From positions 1-53,393 of the forward strand of contig NC_021183.1 of the NCBI RefSeq assembly GCF_000389635.1: a stretch of 53,393 nucleotides of DNA, read 5' to 3'. Below are positions 16,994 through 24,960 of this stretch, in pieces. The notes beneath the pieces are model-generated. The model did no database searches, had not been told where the DNA came from, and saw nothing but the letters and a program-made list of their open reading frames with translations. Source of the DNA: Clostridium pasteurianum BC1 (GTDB lineage Bacteria > Bacillota > Clostridia > Clostridiales > Clostridiaceae). The translations under genes were made by a program, and so were the position numbers. Every line of letters begins with the position of its first letter. Positions within the stretch are counted from its first letter, which is position 1.

Positions 16994-17031
16994 CTTAACG
17001 TATATTTTCCGCGTTTTGCGAGCACTACCCC
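16994..17031 (-). repeat. 38-bp Tn3-family terminal inverted repeat (right end)
   Basis: Reads, from the outside, GGGGTAGTGCTCGCAAAACG and ends ACGTTAAG; identical in its 38 positions to 14568-14605. It marks the right end of the transposon and lies directly against a truncated transposase gene, the apparent insertion target. Confidence 0.85.
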
Positions 17032-17866
17032 TAAATGCCTTACTAGAGTTGATAAAAATGGTGTTATTCATTATTTTCATAGATCAGTTGTTTGTGCAAC
17101 AGTAGGCTCTGATCCTCATCTTATTATAGGTCAGGAAATGCTTGAACCTAAAAAAGATGGTTCTGATAAATCCGAAGGTGAGATTACTGGAGGCAAAAGA
17201 TTAATAAAAAGGCTATATAAAGACTTCCATCATTTTGCTGATATAATAGTTGCTGACGCTTTATACTGTAAATCAACTTGGATTAAAAAGGTTCTCGCTA
17301 TAGGAATGGATGCAGTAATTAGAGTTAAGGATGAAAGACTTCATATAGTGAAAGATGCACTTGCTTTATTCAAAAGCCGTGAGGCAGATAATGCATGGAA
17401 AGTTAACAAAAGCAGTAATAAAAAGATATTTGTTAAAGCTTGGGATGAAGATGATTTTGAAATGTCTAATCTAGATATCAAAGTTAGATTTCTGAAATTT
17501 GTAGAAGAAATTCATATTGGCGATAAAATAGAATTTAGGGAATCGTGGATTATAACAGCAGATAAGTATACTTCATCGGAAACTTTATGGAAAATAATGC
17601 ATAGTAGGTGGCATATTGAGAATAATGCTTTTCATCAATTAAAAACTGAATGGCATTTAGATCATTGTTTTCTCCATAGCCCTACGGGCGTTGAAACAGT
17701 ATTAATGTTTATAATACTTGCTTTTAATTTAATGCAGCTATATTTTTTTCGTTGTATAAGAGATTTTAGAAAAAATAAGATGCTTCAAATAGATTTTGTG
17801 GAAGATATGAGAGATGATTTGATTAGAATCTATAATTGGGTAAATCCTATATTAGAAAGTACCTAA
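17032..17866 (+). pseudogene. DDE transposase, 5'-truncated by the Tn3-family end
   Basis: From CLTRVDKNGVIHYFHRSVV to the end this is a DDE-type transposase core: DGSDKSEGEITGGKRL, ADIIVADALYCKSTW (acidic residue) and SRWHIENNAFHQLKTEWHLDH (R-xxx-E C-terminal motif). The first part of the open frame (16964-17031) is only the Tn3 inverted repeat. The N-terminal region was lost when the transposon inserted or by later deletion. IS family not assigned; its other end was not identified. Confidence 0.7.
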
Positions 17867-18158
17867 TCAAAATTAAAACTGGAAATTAGTATATATAATT
17901 ATGTGGGGTAAGGGGAATTTATAACTATTCCATCGACCTAACGGTCTTAAGGCTTACCAATACTTTAACTAAATGTAATAAAATATAATTCCAGTAAAAA
18001 CAAAATTTTTACTGGAATTTAAGTGCTAAAGTTCTGATATTTTATTCTTAGCTTTATGTCTATATATCGATACCTCCGTTGTTATATGTAAAATGTTATA
18101 TAACAAATTAAACCATTAGCAAACATTATTAACAAATTTACAATATATATAATATATT
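17867..18158. other. Gene-free stretch with a strong hairpin
   Basis: No ORF. GGGGTAAGGGG at about 17912 resembles a Tn3-type start but lacks a recognisable 38-bp end. AATTCCAGTAAAAA (17987-18000) and TTTTTACTGGAATT (18006-18019) form a 14-bp stem that can terminate in both directions. Confidence 0.6.
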
Positions 18159-18350
18159 GGCCCAGTACCAGCATAGCTGTCACCAAGTGCAAAGTAAAAT
18201 TTAAAACGTAGCAATATCAACACTTTGATGGAGCTATGCATTTCTAAAAATATTGAGAAAATATAGTAATAAGTAATCTTGAGAAATGGCTATTTTACTG
18301 GATTTCTAATGTTACTTTGCACTTCATGACACGTTTGCTGGTATTGGGCC
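18159..18350. mobile_element. Miniature element with ~40-bp inverted repeats, copy 2
   Basis: Left end GGCCCAGTACCAGCATAGC... GTGCAAAGTAAA; right end, read inward, GGCCCAATACCAGCAAACG... GTGCAAAGTAAC. The ends are better matched than those of copy 1 and enclose about 110 bp with no gene. The interior differs from copy 1 but its left part is shared with the remnant at 34640-34740. Confidence 0.65.
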
Positions 18351-18454
18351 TCCATAAAATTTTATTATTATTAATTATACCATAAATATACTTTTATAGA
18401 AAAATAAATAAATTAAAATTGTCTTTGATGGGGTGGAGTTCGTAGATATTATAT

Positions 18455-20005
18455 TTATTGTTCATTGTTTACAAATAACCCCAAAATATATTTATATAAA
18501 ATATTTAAACTTTCATATTTAAATATTTTATAATCATTATCAATATGATAATCAGTTGATATAATTAAAGGTTTATAAAAATTTTCTTTAAAAAAATGCT
18601 TAAACTCAGATGTAAAACAATCAACAGTAAAAATAACTTTATCAGGATTTAAGAGAGTATTAATACTTTTTATTTTGTAAGTACTATCTTTATTAATACT
18701 TAATCCTAAAATCATAATATCGCAGTCATAAATTCCATATAATGCTTCGATTTTTTCTTGAATTTTGACTAGATTTTCATTCTTATTCATAGGAACATAT
18801 TCCAGATCGCATAAAATGCCCAATGGATCCGTACACATACCTATAGCATAGTAACCATCATTTCTAAATTTATCTATTAGTGTTTTTAATACTTTTAATA
18901 ATCTAGCATATGTAAAGTCATATATTATTATCAATGGAATATCAATTTTTTTCTTGTATAAGCAGTTTTCAAAAAAAAGGTTTACTATTGAAGGTTGCCA
19001 AAATTTAATGTTAACATTATTATGGTTAATTTTATAAACTTTTTTATGTAAATTAGTGTCTATAACAACAATGTTTTTTCCTAGTTTAACAAGTTTGTGA
19101 ATAATAGATCCATATTTATCTGATATATTTCCAATAAAAATTATTGTATTAAATTGAGATAATAATTTTACATTATCAACTTCTTCTATTTGATTCATTT
19201 TGTTTAAAAGAATTAACTCTTGAAAGTGTTCTTTTTTTTCAGTATATTTAAATGCAGCAGTATCAATCCAATCTATATTTTTTATATTATTTATTTTTAA
19301 TGCTTTTTTTGTACAATTAAGTGAATTTTTATATAATTGTTCCTTTATTTTTTCTAAGGTTATATCATAGAAACTAATTATTATTTTACAAACTTCAGCT
19401 GTTATCATTGGTGTTGCAAAACTATTGCATTTTTTTGAGACTATCGAATCTAAATTTTTTTTTAATAATGTATGTGTGCTACAAGATAGTATTTCAATGC
19501 CATCTATAGGATATAGATTAAAGATGTACTCATCTTCTTTTAAATTATACTTATCAGAGCACTTCACACCAATAACATTAGTATAAGATGCAGGATATGT
19601 AAATACATCTTTATTGTTACATGCTGCAATAATAATAAGTCCTTTATCATATGCTTTGTTAATTATTTTTCTTATAGGTTCACAATCTCTATAATCTATA
19701 GTACCTAAACTAAGATTAACAACTTGAATATTATTGTTTATACACCATTCGATAGATTTGACAAGTTGAGCTTTTGTGCACTTACGTGTTTTATCATTGA
19801 GTATTTTTATGCTAGTAAGAACTGCTTCAGGACAATACTTTTTTATTATAGCAGCGCAAGTGCTTCCATGACTAATATTGGATGAATTAAAATTAGTAAC
19901 AGTATGTATTATGAGATCTAAAGTTATTTCTATACTATTTGAAATATTGCTTACTTCATAAAATACATTATTAATGCCATCATCAATTACTGCAACAGAT
20001 ATCAT
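18455..20005 (-). CDS. Subtilisin-like (S8) protease of the peptide-maturation cluster
   Basis: 516 residues. Residues 1-210 are a compact S8 domain with Asp in VAVIDDG (8-9), His in HGSTCA (46), oxyanion Asn in AACNN (about 130) and Ser in SFATPM (195). There is no signal peptide and no propeptide, so it probably acts in the cytoplasm, which suits leader removal from the precursor. Residues about 270-516 form a second alpha/beta domain (IIFIGNISDKYGSIIHKL...) vaguely like the second half of the neighbouring maturation protein. Its stop-start spacing to the upstream acyl-carrier-like gene is zero, so the two are co-transcribed. Confidence 0.85.
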   Translation of the reverse strand: MISVAVIDDGINNVFYEVSNISNSIEITLDLIIHTVTNFNSSNISHGSTCAAIIKKYCPEAVLTSIKILNDKTRKCTKAQLVKSIEWCINNNIQVVNLSLGTIDYRDCEPIRKIINKAYDKGLIIIAACNNKDVFTYPASYTNVIGVKCSDKYNLKEDEYIFNLYPIDGIEILSCSTHTLLKKNLDSIVSKKCNSFATPMITAEVCKIIISFYDITLEKIKEQLYKNSLNCTKKALKINNIKNIDWIDTAAFKYTEKKEHFQELILLNKMNQIEEVDNVKLLSQFNTIIFIGNISDKYGSIIHKLVKLGKNIVVIDTNLHKKVYKINHNNVNIKFWQPSIVNLFFENCLYKKKIDIPLIIIYDFTYARLLKVLKTLIDKFRNDGYYAIGMCTDPLGILCDLEYVPMNKNENLVKIQEKIEALYGIYDCDIMILGLSINKDSTYKIKSINTLLNPDKVIFTVDCFTSEFKHFFKENFYKPLIISTDYHIDNDYKIFKYESLNILYKYILGLFVNNEQ

Positions 20006-20302
20006 TTAAATTACATCCTGTTCATTTTCAGATAGTTTTTTGTTAATGATATAGATAATATTATTAATTGTATTAAATTTAATATTATCTATATCATTTA
20101 TTGAAATATCAATATTGAATTCTTTTTCAATGTAATAGATTAAATAAATAAGATCTCTTGCTCTAAATTTTAATTTATTACCTAATAAATTATCATTGAT
20201 GTCTATTTCATCATCACAGTTAAACAAGTCTATGTTGAATTTACTTTTAAATATACTATTAAGTGCTATATTTATGGAATTATTTTCTGAAAGATTTTTC
20301 AT
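20006..20302 (-). CDS. Acyl-carrier-like protein of the peptide-maturation system
   Basis: 98 residues with an acyl-carrier-protein outline: helix, long acidic loop (DDEIDINDNLLGNKLKF), second helix (ARDLIYLIYYIEKEFNIDI) and third helix at the C terminus. In true carrier proteins the second helix starts with DSL, whose Ser holds phosphopantetheine. Here the corresponding stretch is FRARDLIYL, with no Ser, so it should not carry an acyl group. Related acyl-carrier-like proteins are known in predicted clostridial radical-SAM peptide clusters; a docking role is inferred. Confidence 0.75.
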   Translation of the reverse strand: MKNLSENNSINIALNSIFKSKFNIDLFNCDDEIDINDNLLGNKLKFRARDLIYLIYYIEKEFNIDISINDIDNIKFNTINNIIYIINKKLSENEQDVI

Positions 20303-20317
20303 AAGATAGACCTCCGA

Positions 20318-21430
20318 TTAAACAATTTGATTTTTACCATATTCTTGTAATTTGTTAATTATAAATTCAGCCATTTTTTCTGGATCTTCAGAATTTAAAA
20401 TATTATATATTGGAGTATTTATGTCAGTATATATCTTTTTCTTTTCATCAATAAATTTATAATCTAGTGTGATATATTGGGGTGTTCTTGCAAGTTGACT
20501 ACCTTGAAGATTAAAATATGAATTAGAAATATTATAACAATCAATATCATAACCAAACTTATATTTATATGATTTTGATATAAGGTCAAAAAAATCTTTT
20601 GAAAGATTACTATATGGTAGACTTAATGCAACAACATCTGGTAAAATAGCTTGAGAAATTTCATAAGCCAAAATGCCAAATCTATTTGTAAATTCATAAT
20701 TAAAAGGCATTGTACCACCAGGTATACCAATTACTATTATATCCGGATTTTCTTTGATTGATATACTTTTTATATAATAATTAAATAGAATAATTTTTTC
20801 TGATTCAGTTATTAGTGTACTATACATAAATCTAGGGAATGAATGAAAATCAAATAGTTCGCAATAATGACGTGATCCTATCTGAGAAACCTTGTAACCC
20901 ATTTTTTTAAAATTTTCTCTTAGATTTAATTGTATTTCAAATTTATTTGTTCGTTCACTTAGACCAACCACAAAAATTACTGGTACATCAATTGTGTAAA
21001 TTTTTTCACTTAATGGCTTTTTTGTGTCCATATCTTTATTGGGAAAATATTTAAATAATTTATTATTTTTTGTGCAAATACTTGATATTTCATTTATTAT
21101 TTTTTGTTCAAGTTCAATCGTACAAATTATATTTTTTAAACTATTAACAGCTTTCATAATGTGTGGAAATATAAATTTATTAAAATCTATATTTCTGCTA
21201 GGCTCATTAAAAAACACTGTATCGCAATTTTTTAATGATTCATCAAAATCACTGCTTATCTTTAAATTTATAAGTTCACCACTATCAACATTTCCAATAT
21301 CTTTACCATTAAACCCCCATCCATTTGGAGATACAGCAGCTACAATATCATATTCATTAATAAGATTATTATGTCTTATTAATGGAGCAGATTCAATGTC
21401 AAATGGATATATCATTACCTTATTCTTCAC
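20318..21430 (-). CDS. Peptide-maturation system protein (TIGR04066-like)
   Basis: 370 residues, no signal peptide or membrane span. The start MKNKVMIYPFDIESAPLIRHN and the motif IIVIGIPGGTMPFNYEFTN match what I recall of the clostridial TIGR04066 family of peptide maturation proteins, always found next to a Cys-rich-peptide radical-SAM enzyme. The second half (VPVIFVVGLSERTNKFEIQL) looks like a nucleotide-binding alpha/beta domain of the DUF1611 kind. Its start overlaps the end of the radical-SAM gene by 4 bp. Biochemical role unknown. Confidence 0.75.
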   Translation of the reverse strand: MKNKVMIYPFDIESAPLIRHNNLINEYDIVAAVSPNGWGFNGKDIGNVDSGELINLKISSDFDESLKNCDTVFFNEPSRNIDFNKFIFPHIMKAVNSLKNIICTIELEQKIINEISSICTKNNKLFKYFPNKDMDTKKPLSEKIYTIDVPVIFVVGLSERTNKFEIQLNLRENFKKMGYKVSQIGSRHYCELFDFHSFPRFMYSTLITESEKIILFNYYIKSISIKENPDIIVIGIPGGTMPFNYEFTNRFGILAYEISQAILPDVVALSLPYSNLSKDFFDLISKSYKYKFGYDIDCYNISNSYFNLQGSQLARTPQYITLDYKFIDEKKKIYTDINTPIYNILNSEDPEKMAEFIINKLQEYGKNQIV

Positions 21431-22878
21431 TTTATCACCTCATTTAAATTCATTTCTACATTATTTTCAAAATCATGACCGAATTCTTTTAAAAAACAAT
21501 AATTTTTAAGTTTTTCTTCTAAAGATAATTTGAATTTTTTACAAAATTCCTCTTTTCTTTTTTCTGAAAATTCTTTTTCTGTAGAGTCTATTAAGGATGC
21601 ACATATACCACAAAGTCTTATTGCCCAACAATTTTTACAAGCGTTTTCATTTACCTTACCAATATTAAGTATCTTTTTAACCTTATCTATATCAAAACCC
21701 GTATCTATATGTCCTATTTGCATAAGATTCGAAGATTCACTAACTCTTTCACATGGATAGAAAAATCCATCTGCATTCATAAATAATCTGTGAGTACCAG
21801 GAATACATGGACCAGAAGGATGTGCTCTTTCAGGCAATATTTCTTGAGGAACTAATTTTTTTGATAATTTTGCAACTTCATTATATTCTTCTATTGCTAT
21901 CCTTGAACAATTTTCAGTACTTTTTTCTTTTATCAAATGATAGAAAATTTTAAATAATTCATATGATTGCTTAGAATAGTAGTCTTGACGTTTTTCATTA
22001 ATAACTATATCATCTTTTTTATAGTTATTAGATATAAAGGTTGATCTTAATGCTATATTTTTTACAGTATCATAACTAAGAAAAAATTTATCTATACAAT
22101 CAAAATCATTTTCAGTATCAATAACTGTATTAAAAAGAATAGTTTTTATATATTCAGGAAACTTTTTTTCTATTCTAACAATATTATTAATTACTTTATC
22201 AAAACTTCCATTATTATTTAAAGCAAGTTTTCTATGAGAGTTATGTATTTCTTTAGGACCATCCAAACTAATTGTTAACAATACACTATGTTTATATAAG
22301 AATTCTACAATTTCATCTGTTAAAAGGGATGCATTTGTAGTCATTGAAAATATTATTTTTTTACAATCAGACTTTTCTTCAGCATACTCTATACATTTCT
22401 TTATAAAATTAAATTCAAGCAATGGTTCTCCACCATAAAAACCTATATTGATTGTTTCAACATTACTTGAATGGTTAATAATAAAATCTATTCCTTTTAA
22501 AGCTGTTGAAATATCCATTTTTTTATTTGAGTGACTTCTGTTTAAATAGGCGCCTGAATAAACACAATATTCACATCTAAAATTACACTGCTGTGTTACC
22601 TGTAAAATTAACATTTGCACATTATTATTTAAATAGTATGGTAATAATTCCTCAGCAGGATGAACTATATTTTTTACTTTATTTGAAGATAAAAATCCAT
22701 CCTTATACAGTCTATTAACTTCTTTTGTTTCAAAGCAATTATCATTAAACTCTAAGCAATTTTTTAAAAAAGTATACTGCTTATTATCAATATTTAATAT
22801 AGTATTTTTGTTTACATCATACATATAATACTTACTACGTGTTTTAAAAAGTTTAATAAATGGTTTGTTGATTAACAT
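21427..22878 (-). CDS. ccpM: Radical-SAM SPASM peptide maturase (CcpM-like)
   Basis: 483 residues. The radical-SAM cluster motif CNFRCEYC (C98, C102, C105) is followed by the SAM-binding region IGFYGGEPLLEF. A C-terminal SPASM region (about 350-450) carries CIPGTHRLFMNADGFFYPC and CKNCWAIRLCGICA, ligands for auxiliary [4Fe-4S] clusters. The first 90 residues probably form a peptide-recognition module. Enzymes of this kind make thioether or C-C crosslinks in ribosomal peptides; the substrate would be the 49-residue peptide encoded just upstream. It is separated from that gene by a hairpin, which would make enzyme levels lower than peptide levels. Confidence 0.9.
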   Translation of the reverse strand: MLINKPFIKLFKTRSKYYMYDVNKNTILNIDNKQYTFLKNCLEFNDNCFETKEVNRLYKDGFLSSNKVKNIVHPAEELLPYYLNNNVQMLILQVTQQCNFRCEYCVYSGAYLNRSHSNKKMDISTALKGIDFIINHSSNVETINIGFYGGEPLLEFNFIKKCIEYAEEKSDCKKIIFSMTTNASLLTDEIVEFLYKHSVLLTISLDGPKEIHNSHRKLALNNNGSFDKVINNIVRIEKKFPEYIKTILFNTVIDTENDFDCIDKFFLSYDTVKNIALRSTFISNNYKKDDIVINEKRQDYYSKQSYELFKIFYHLIKEKSTENCSRIAIEEYNEVAKLSKKLVPQEILPERAHPSGPCIPGTHRLFMNADGFFYPCERVSESSNLMQIGHIDTGFDIDKVKKILNIGKVNENACKNCWAIRLCGICASLIDSTEKEFSEKRKEEFCKKFKLSLEEKLKNYCFLKEFGHDFENNVEMNLNEVIK

Positions 22879-22912
22879 AAAAGTACCTGCCTTTGAAATA
22901 AAATTTTATAAT

Positions 22913-22946
22913 AAAGCGTAGGATAAATTTTTTTATCCTACGCTTT
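22913..22946 (-). terminator. Hairpin between precursor and maturase genes (terminator/attenuator)
   Basis: AAAGCGTAGGATAAA (22913-22927) pairs perfectly with 22932-22946 across a 4-base loop. On the minus strand it follows the precursor gene and precedes the maturase by about 35 bp. Placement is typical for RiPP operons, where most transcripts stop after the precursor and a fraction read through. Confidence 0.75.
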
Positions 22947-22959
22947 TTACTTTTTTAGA

Positions 22960-23076
22960 AGAATACATCCCAGTATATTTGATCATTAAGTGAACTGTAA
23001 GTTGTACCAGTATCCCTAGCTCCAGAATACATCCCAGTATATTTGATCATTAAGTGAACTGTAAGCTGTACCAGTA
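22960..23076 (-). repeat. Tandem duplication of the precursor core (64-bp period)
   Basis: Bases 22960-23012 repeat at 23024-23076 with one mismatch (T at 23002 versus C at 23066). The unit encodes the C-terminal GTAYSSLNDQIYWDVF of the precursor. The period, 64, is not a multiple of three, so the downstream copy is out of frame and lies after the stop codon; read in its own frame it would end DTGTTYSSLNDQIYWDVFF. Confidence 0.9.
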
Positions 23077-23165
23077 CCACTACAATTACATATTGCTACA
23101 CCTGAACAGGCATATGCCTCGATTGTTTCCATAACTTTAACATGTTTTTTACCTAATAATTTCAT
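23016..23165 (-). CDS. Precursor peptide of the radical-SAM cluster (49 aa)
   Basis: ATG at 23165 follows GGGAGGATGA at proper spacing. The product begins MKLLGKKHVKVMETIEAYAC and continues SGVAICNCSGTGTAYSSLND, ending QIYWDVFWS. The basic, amphipathic first 18 residues look like a leader ending near EAYA; the rest holds three Cys (20, 26, 28), then Ser/Thr/Tyr and a WDVFW end. The leader style K(L)LGKK...VETxEAYAC matches what I recall of the CLI_3235-type clostridial bacteriocin precursors, though those usually have more Cys. Promoter TTGACA-17-TATTAT lies 180 bp upstream. Too short for most automatic gene callers. Confidence 0.85.
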   Translation of the reverse strand: MKLLGKKHVKVMETIEAYACSGVAICNCSGTGTAYSSLNDQIYWDVFWS

Positions 23166-23346
23166 TTTAAAATCATCCTCCCATATGAAAAATTTATAAA
23201 ATTATATATCAAAATCCTTTATTTCTTTCTAGAATTGAAATAAGAATTCTAATAACTAATAATCATTTTTATATAAGTACTTGTCCTATTTTTGTAAAAT
23301 AGAAACAATGATGTATATAAATATAACTAATCCCTTTATATTTTAT

Positions 23347-23375
23347 ATAATATAATAAAATTTCTTTTATGTCAA
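23347..23375 (-). promoter_or_regulatory. Sigma-A-type promoter of the precursor operon
   Basis: On the minus strand TTGACA (23375-23370), a 17-bp spacer, and TATTAT (23352-23347). The predicted start near 23340 leaves a leader of about 175 nt, in which AGAATT and AATTCT arms can pair. Both hexamers are close to consensus, so expression should not depend on the UviA-like sigma factor. Confidence 0.6.
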
Positions 23376-23402
23376 ATTATACAAAAATTTAAAAAAACAA
23401 AT

Positions 23403-23431
23403 TTGACTGTATAATAATTTTAATATATTCT
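23403..23431 (+). promoter_or_regulatory. Divergent promoter for glycosyltransferase and exporter
   Basis: TTGACT at about 23403, a 17-bp spacer and TATTCT form a plausible sigma-A promoter about 35 bp before the ribosome site AGGAGG of the glycosyltransferase gene. It is back-to-back with the precursor promoter, so both arms of the cluster can be controlled together. Confidence 0.45.
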
Positions 23432-23467
23432 ATATTATGTAAGTCACAAGATTATTTAGGAGGATTC

Positions 23468-24934
23468 ATGAATTATATGCAGGATAAATTTAACAATTTT
23501 GTAGGAGTATTTTTAAAAATTCTTTTTTTTCTTATTATGGTAGGAAGCATAGCAATGCCATTTTTAAGTTTTTTTAAACTTTCCTTTAAGAATATAGTAT
23601 ACTCAATAGTAATCATATTAGTTATTTTATTAGCTTGTTTATTTTTAGGACACTTTATTTATAGTCTAGTAAAAAAGGATTTTTCTAATAGATTAATTTT
23701 ATTAATTATTTTATTATTAGCATTTTTGTTAAGATTATCCTACATTCTGTTAATAGATACAAAACCATTTTCAGATTTTGCAGTAATTTATGCAAGTAGC
23801 CAAAAATTTGCATTGGGAGATTATTCCGTTTTCAAGGGTGTAAGTTATATTGCTAGATTTCCTCATTTAACAATTTTATCAATATACCTTGGTGAACTAA
23901 TAAAGATATTTCATAAACCTATATTTGCAATTAAATTTATAAATATTATTTTGTCTACAATTAATGTATATATTATTTATTTAATTAGTTTTGAATTATA
24001 TGAAGATAAAGTGAAATCAATTATGATTTCATTTGTGGCATGTATTTTTCCAGCCTTTATATTTTATAATTCCGTTCTTTGCTCTGAAAATTTGGCCATG
24101 CCATTTTTTTTAGGAAGTGTATATTTATTTATTTTAGTAATTAAAAATAAAAAGAATTTATTATGGATCTTCATTTCGGGAATATTACTAAGCATAGGCA
24201 ATCTTTTTAGGATAGTCGGTATTATAATTCTTATAGCTTATATTTTGCACTTATTAATTTATTATAGAAATAAAAAAAGCATTTTAATAAGTGGAATCTT
24301 AATCGTATCATTTATCTTACCTTTAATTAGCGTTAATAGTTTACTGTTACATAATAATGTAACTGAATATTCTCTTTGGAATGGAAGGGAACCATTTGAA
24401 ACATCTATTTTAAAAGGAACAAATATTAATTCGTTAGGAATGTGGAATATTGATGATGCTCAGTTATCAGAAAAATATAACTTTAATTATAACCAAGTTA
24501 AATCTGCCAGTATACATATTATTACAGAAAGACTTACTAAAACACCTTTATATAAATTAATTGGATTTTACTTAATTAAATTTATAGCTCAATGGTCTAG
24601 TGGAGATTTTTCTGGAGCTTATTGGTCTACAGGTGATTTAAGTATATTGAATCCTAATTTCTCTATTAGTATTATATTATTTGTTTATTCTCAATTACTA
24701 TACATTATTTTAATAATATCAATATATAAAAATTTGTTTGTAAAAAAGATAGATTCTTATGATAACAAGCAAATACATTTAATTCATATAATATTTTGCG
24801 GATTTGTCATGTTCTATTTAATCATTGAACAACAACCAAGATATGCATATATAGTATCTTGGATATTTATATTATTATTTTATGAAATACCATTCAATAA
24901 ATTATATAGAAATAGTAAAAAAAACAACAAATAA
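23468..24934 (+). CDS. Multi-span membrane glycosyltransferase (GT-C / family 39-like)
   Basis: 488 residues with about ten to twelve hydrophobic spans. After two N-terminal spans comes a loop, LIDTKPFSDFAVIYASSQKF, whose acidic residues match the catalytic loop of GT-C enzymes that use polyprenyl-phosphate sugars. RFPHLTILSIYLGELIKIF and the aromatic-rich loop QWSSGDFSGAYWSTGDLS later face the outside. TTAGGAGGATTC precedes the ATG. It is followed within 27 bp by the ABC exporter gene, so sugar transfer to an exported peptide, or to a surface polymer giving immunity, are both possible roles. Substrate unknown. Confidence 0.75.
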   Translation: MNYMQDKFNNFVGVFLKILFFLIMVGSIAMPFLSFFKLSFKNIVYSIVIILVILLACLFLGHFIYSLVKKDFSNRLILLIILLLAFLLRLSYILLIDTKPFSDFAVIYASSQKFALGDYSVFKGVSYIARFPHLTILSIYLGELIKIFHKPIFAIKFINIILSTINVYIIYLISFELYEDKVKSIMISFVACIFPAFIFYNSVLCSENLAMPFFLGSVYLFILVIKNKKNLLWIFISGILLSIGNLFRIVGIIILIAYILHLLIYYRNKKSILISGILIVSFILPLISVNSLLLHNNVTEYSLWNGREPFETSILKGTNINSLGMWNIDDAQLSEKYNFNYNQVKSASIHIITERLTKTPLYKLIGFYLIKFIAQWSSGDFSGAYWSTGDLSILNPNFSISIILFVYSQLLYIILIISIYKNLFVKKIDSYDNKQIHLIHIIFCGFVMFYLIIEQQPRYAYIVSWIFILLFYEIPFNKLYRNSKKNNK

Positions 24935-24960
24935 TCATTCGTATTTGTGGGAGGATACTA

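Noticed and set aside
16964-17031. N terminus of the plus-strand transposase from ATG 16964
   Set aside because: These codons are the Tn3-family inverted repeat and adjoining transposon DNA, not transposase sequence.
23016-23165. Precursor gene dismissed as too short or as part of a leader RNA
   Set aside because: Reconsidered and accepted: proper ribosome site, leader/core layout, and placement directly before the radical-SAM gene.
24882-24960. Extended N terminus of the ABC exporter from ATG 24882
   Set aside because: It would overlap the glycosyltransferase gene by about 50 bp, has no ribosome site, and the ATG at 24961 follows GGGAGGATACT.
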